Shown one piece after another: positions 14,224 through 14,843 of a stretch of 14,843 nucleotides of DNA; position 1 is the first letter of the stretch; each line of letters begins with the position of its first letter. A program made the position numbers and the translations under genes. The stretch comes from Candidatus Neoanaerotignum tabaqchaliae (GTDB taxonomy: Bacteria > Bacillota > Clostridia > Lachnospirales > Anaerotignaceae). The stretch is taken from NCBI GenBank assembly GCA_904420235.1, contig CAJFUS010000016.1:1-14843 (forward strand). The letters run 5' to 3'. Below the pieces are notes generated by a model. That model was not told where the DNA came from. It ran no database searches and was given only the letters and a program-made list of their open reading frames with translations.

Positions 14224-14843
14224 ATGCCAAGAAAAACAACAGAAAATTCTTACAACAACGAAAGCATAACCTCCCTTAAGGGAGCCGACAGGGTGCGCCT
14301 TAGGCCGGGAGTTATATTCGGCTCCGACGGCATAGAGGGCTGTGAGCACTCATTTTTTGAGATACTGTCAAACTCCATAGACGAGGCCAGGGAAGGCTTT
14401 GGAAACAAAATAGAAATAACTCTTTTTAAAGACGGCTCCATAGAGGTTAAGGACTACGGCCGCGGAATTCCCGTTGACTTTAACAAAAACGAGGGCCGCT
14501 TTAACTGGGAGCTGGTTTTCTGCGAGCTTTACGCCGGAGGAAAATACAAAAACAACAGCGGCGAAAACTATGAGTTCAGCCTTGGCCTTAACGGCCTTGG
14601 AACCTGCGCCACCCAGTATTCCTCGGAATATATGGACGCCGTTATATACAGGGACGGCTTTAAATATTCCCTGCATTTTGAAAAGGGCGAGAACATAGGC
14701 GGCCTTAAAAAGGAGCCGAGCCAAGTTAAGTATACGGGCACGTCAATTAAGTGGAAGCCGGACATAGAGGTTTTTACGGACATAAGCATACCGGAGGAAT
14801 ATTTTTTTGACGTTCTTAAAAAGCAGGCCATTGTTAACGCCGG
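14224..14843 (+). CDS. Type IIA topoisomerase ATPase subunit (GyrB/ParE-like), 5' part
   Basis: The gene runs off the right edge, so only the first 206 residues are seen. They form the GHKL ATPase domain of a DNA gyrase B or topoisomerase IV B subunit. Visible motifs are RLRPGVIFG (25-33), Glu46/Asn50/Asp53 in EILSNSIDEA, Asp77 in DYGRGIP, AGGKY (104-108) and the ATP-lid GLNGLGT (121-127). The lid region and LSNSIDEA differ from the usual GLHGVG and VDNSIDEA, which points to the second, ParE-like paralogue of Clostridia and not the main GyrB, but this is inference. ATG 14224 follows AAGGTG (14208-14213) with a rather long 10-base spacing. An A-subunit gene would be expected just downstream, outside the window. 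It is divergent from topB. Confidence 0.9.
   Translation, partial: MPRKTTENSYNNESITSLKGADRVRLRPGVIFGSDGIEGCEHSFFEILSNSIDEAREGFGNKIEITLFKDGSIEVKDYGRGIPVDFNKNEGRFNWELVFCELYAGGKYKNNSGENYEFSLGLNGLGTCATQYSSEYMDAVIYRDGFKYSLHFEKGENIGGLKKEPSQVKYTGTSIKWKPDIEVFTDISIPEEYFFDVLKKQAIVNA

Overview
The window reads as chromosomal DNA of a low-to-moderate-GC anaerobic Firmicute, most likely a Clostridia or Lachnospirales-type organism. The grounds are strong AGGAGG-type ribosome binding sites, AT-rich intergenic DNA with U-tract terminators, ATA/TTA-rich codon use, and a gene set (PucR-type regulator, YitT, MetA with the acetyl-CoA residue, topoisomerase III, a ParE/GyrB-like paralogue) typical of that group. 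There are ten complete protein genes and one gene cut by the right edge. I saw no tRNA, rRNA, CRISPR array, transposase or phage gene.

Positions 1-6874 hold the most distinctive block: a five-gene leftward operon facing a divergent PucR/CdaR-type regulator. In transcription order the operon encodes a DUF819-type membrane transporter, a 125-aa protein I do not recognise, a 346-aa protein I do not recognise, an M20 metallopeptidase/deacylase, and a LarA-superfamily protein that keeps the His/Lys/His pattern of nickel-pincer isomerases. A strong hairpin terminator closes the operon at 11-31, and an internal hairpin separates the third and fourth genes. The intergenic region carries two divergent promoters built alike and several small inverted repeats that are candidate operators. 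The simplest reading is an inducible uptake and catabolism pathway: import, hydrolysis of an amide or acyl bond, and stereo-inversion of a 2-hydroxy acid or similar molecule. The substrate is not readable from the sequence.

Positions 6875-10781 are ordinary single-gene units. They are a YbjN-like small protein (leftward, with a consensus promoter that fixes its start), a 157-aa protein with an N-terminal membrane anchor (rightward), metA (leftward), and a YitT-family membrane protein (leftward). Intrinsic terminators separate most of them.

Positions 10782-14843 hold topB (topoisomerase III, leftward) and, divergently, the start of a type IIA topoisomerase ATPase subunit (GyrB/ParE type). The 967-base gap between them contains a tandem array of four units of about 124 bp, arranged as a duplicated dimer (A-B-A-B) and rich in small inverted repeats. 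The array and the unknown catabolic operon are the two parts most worth following up.
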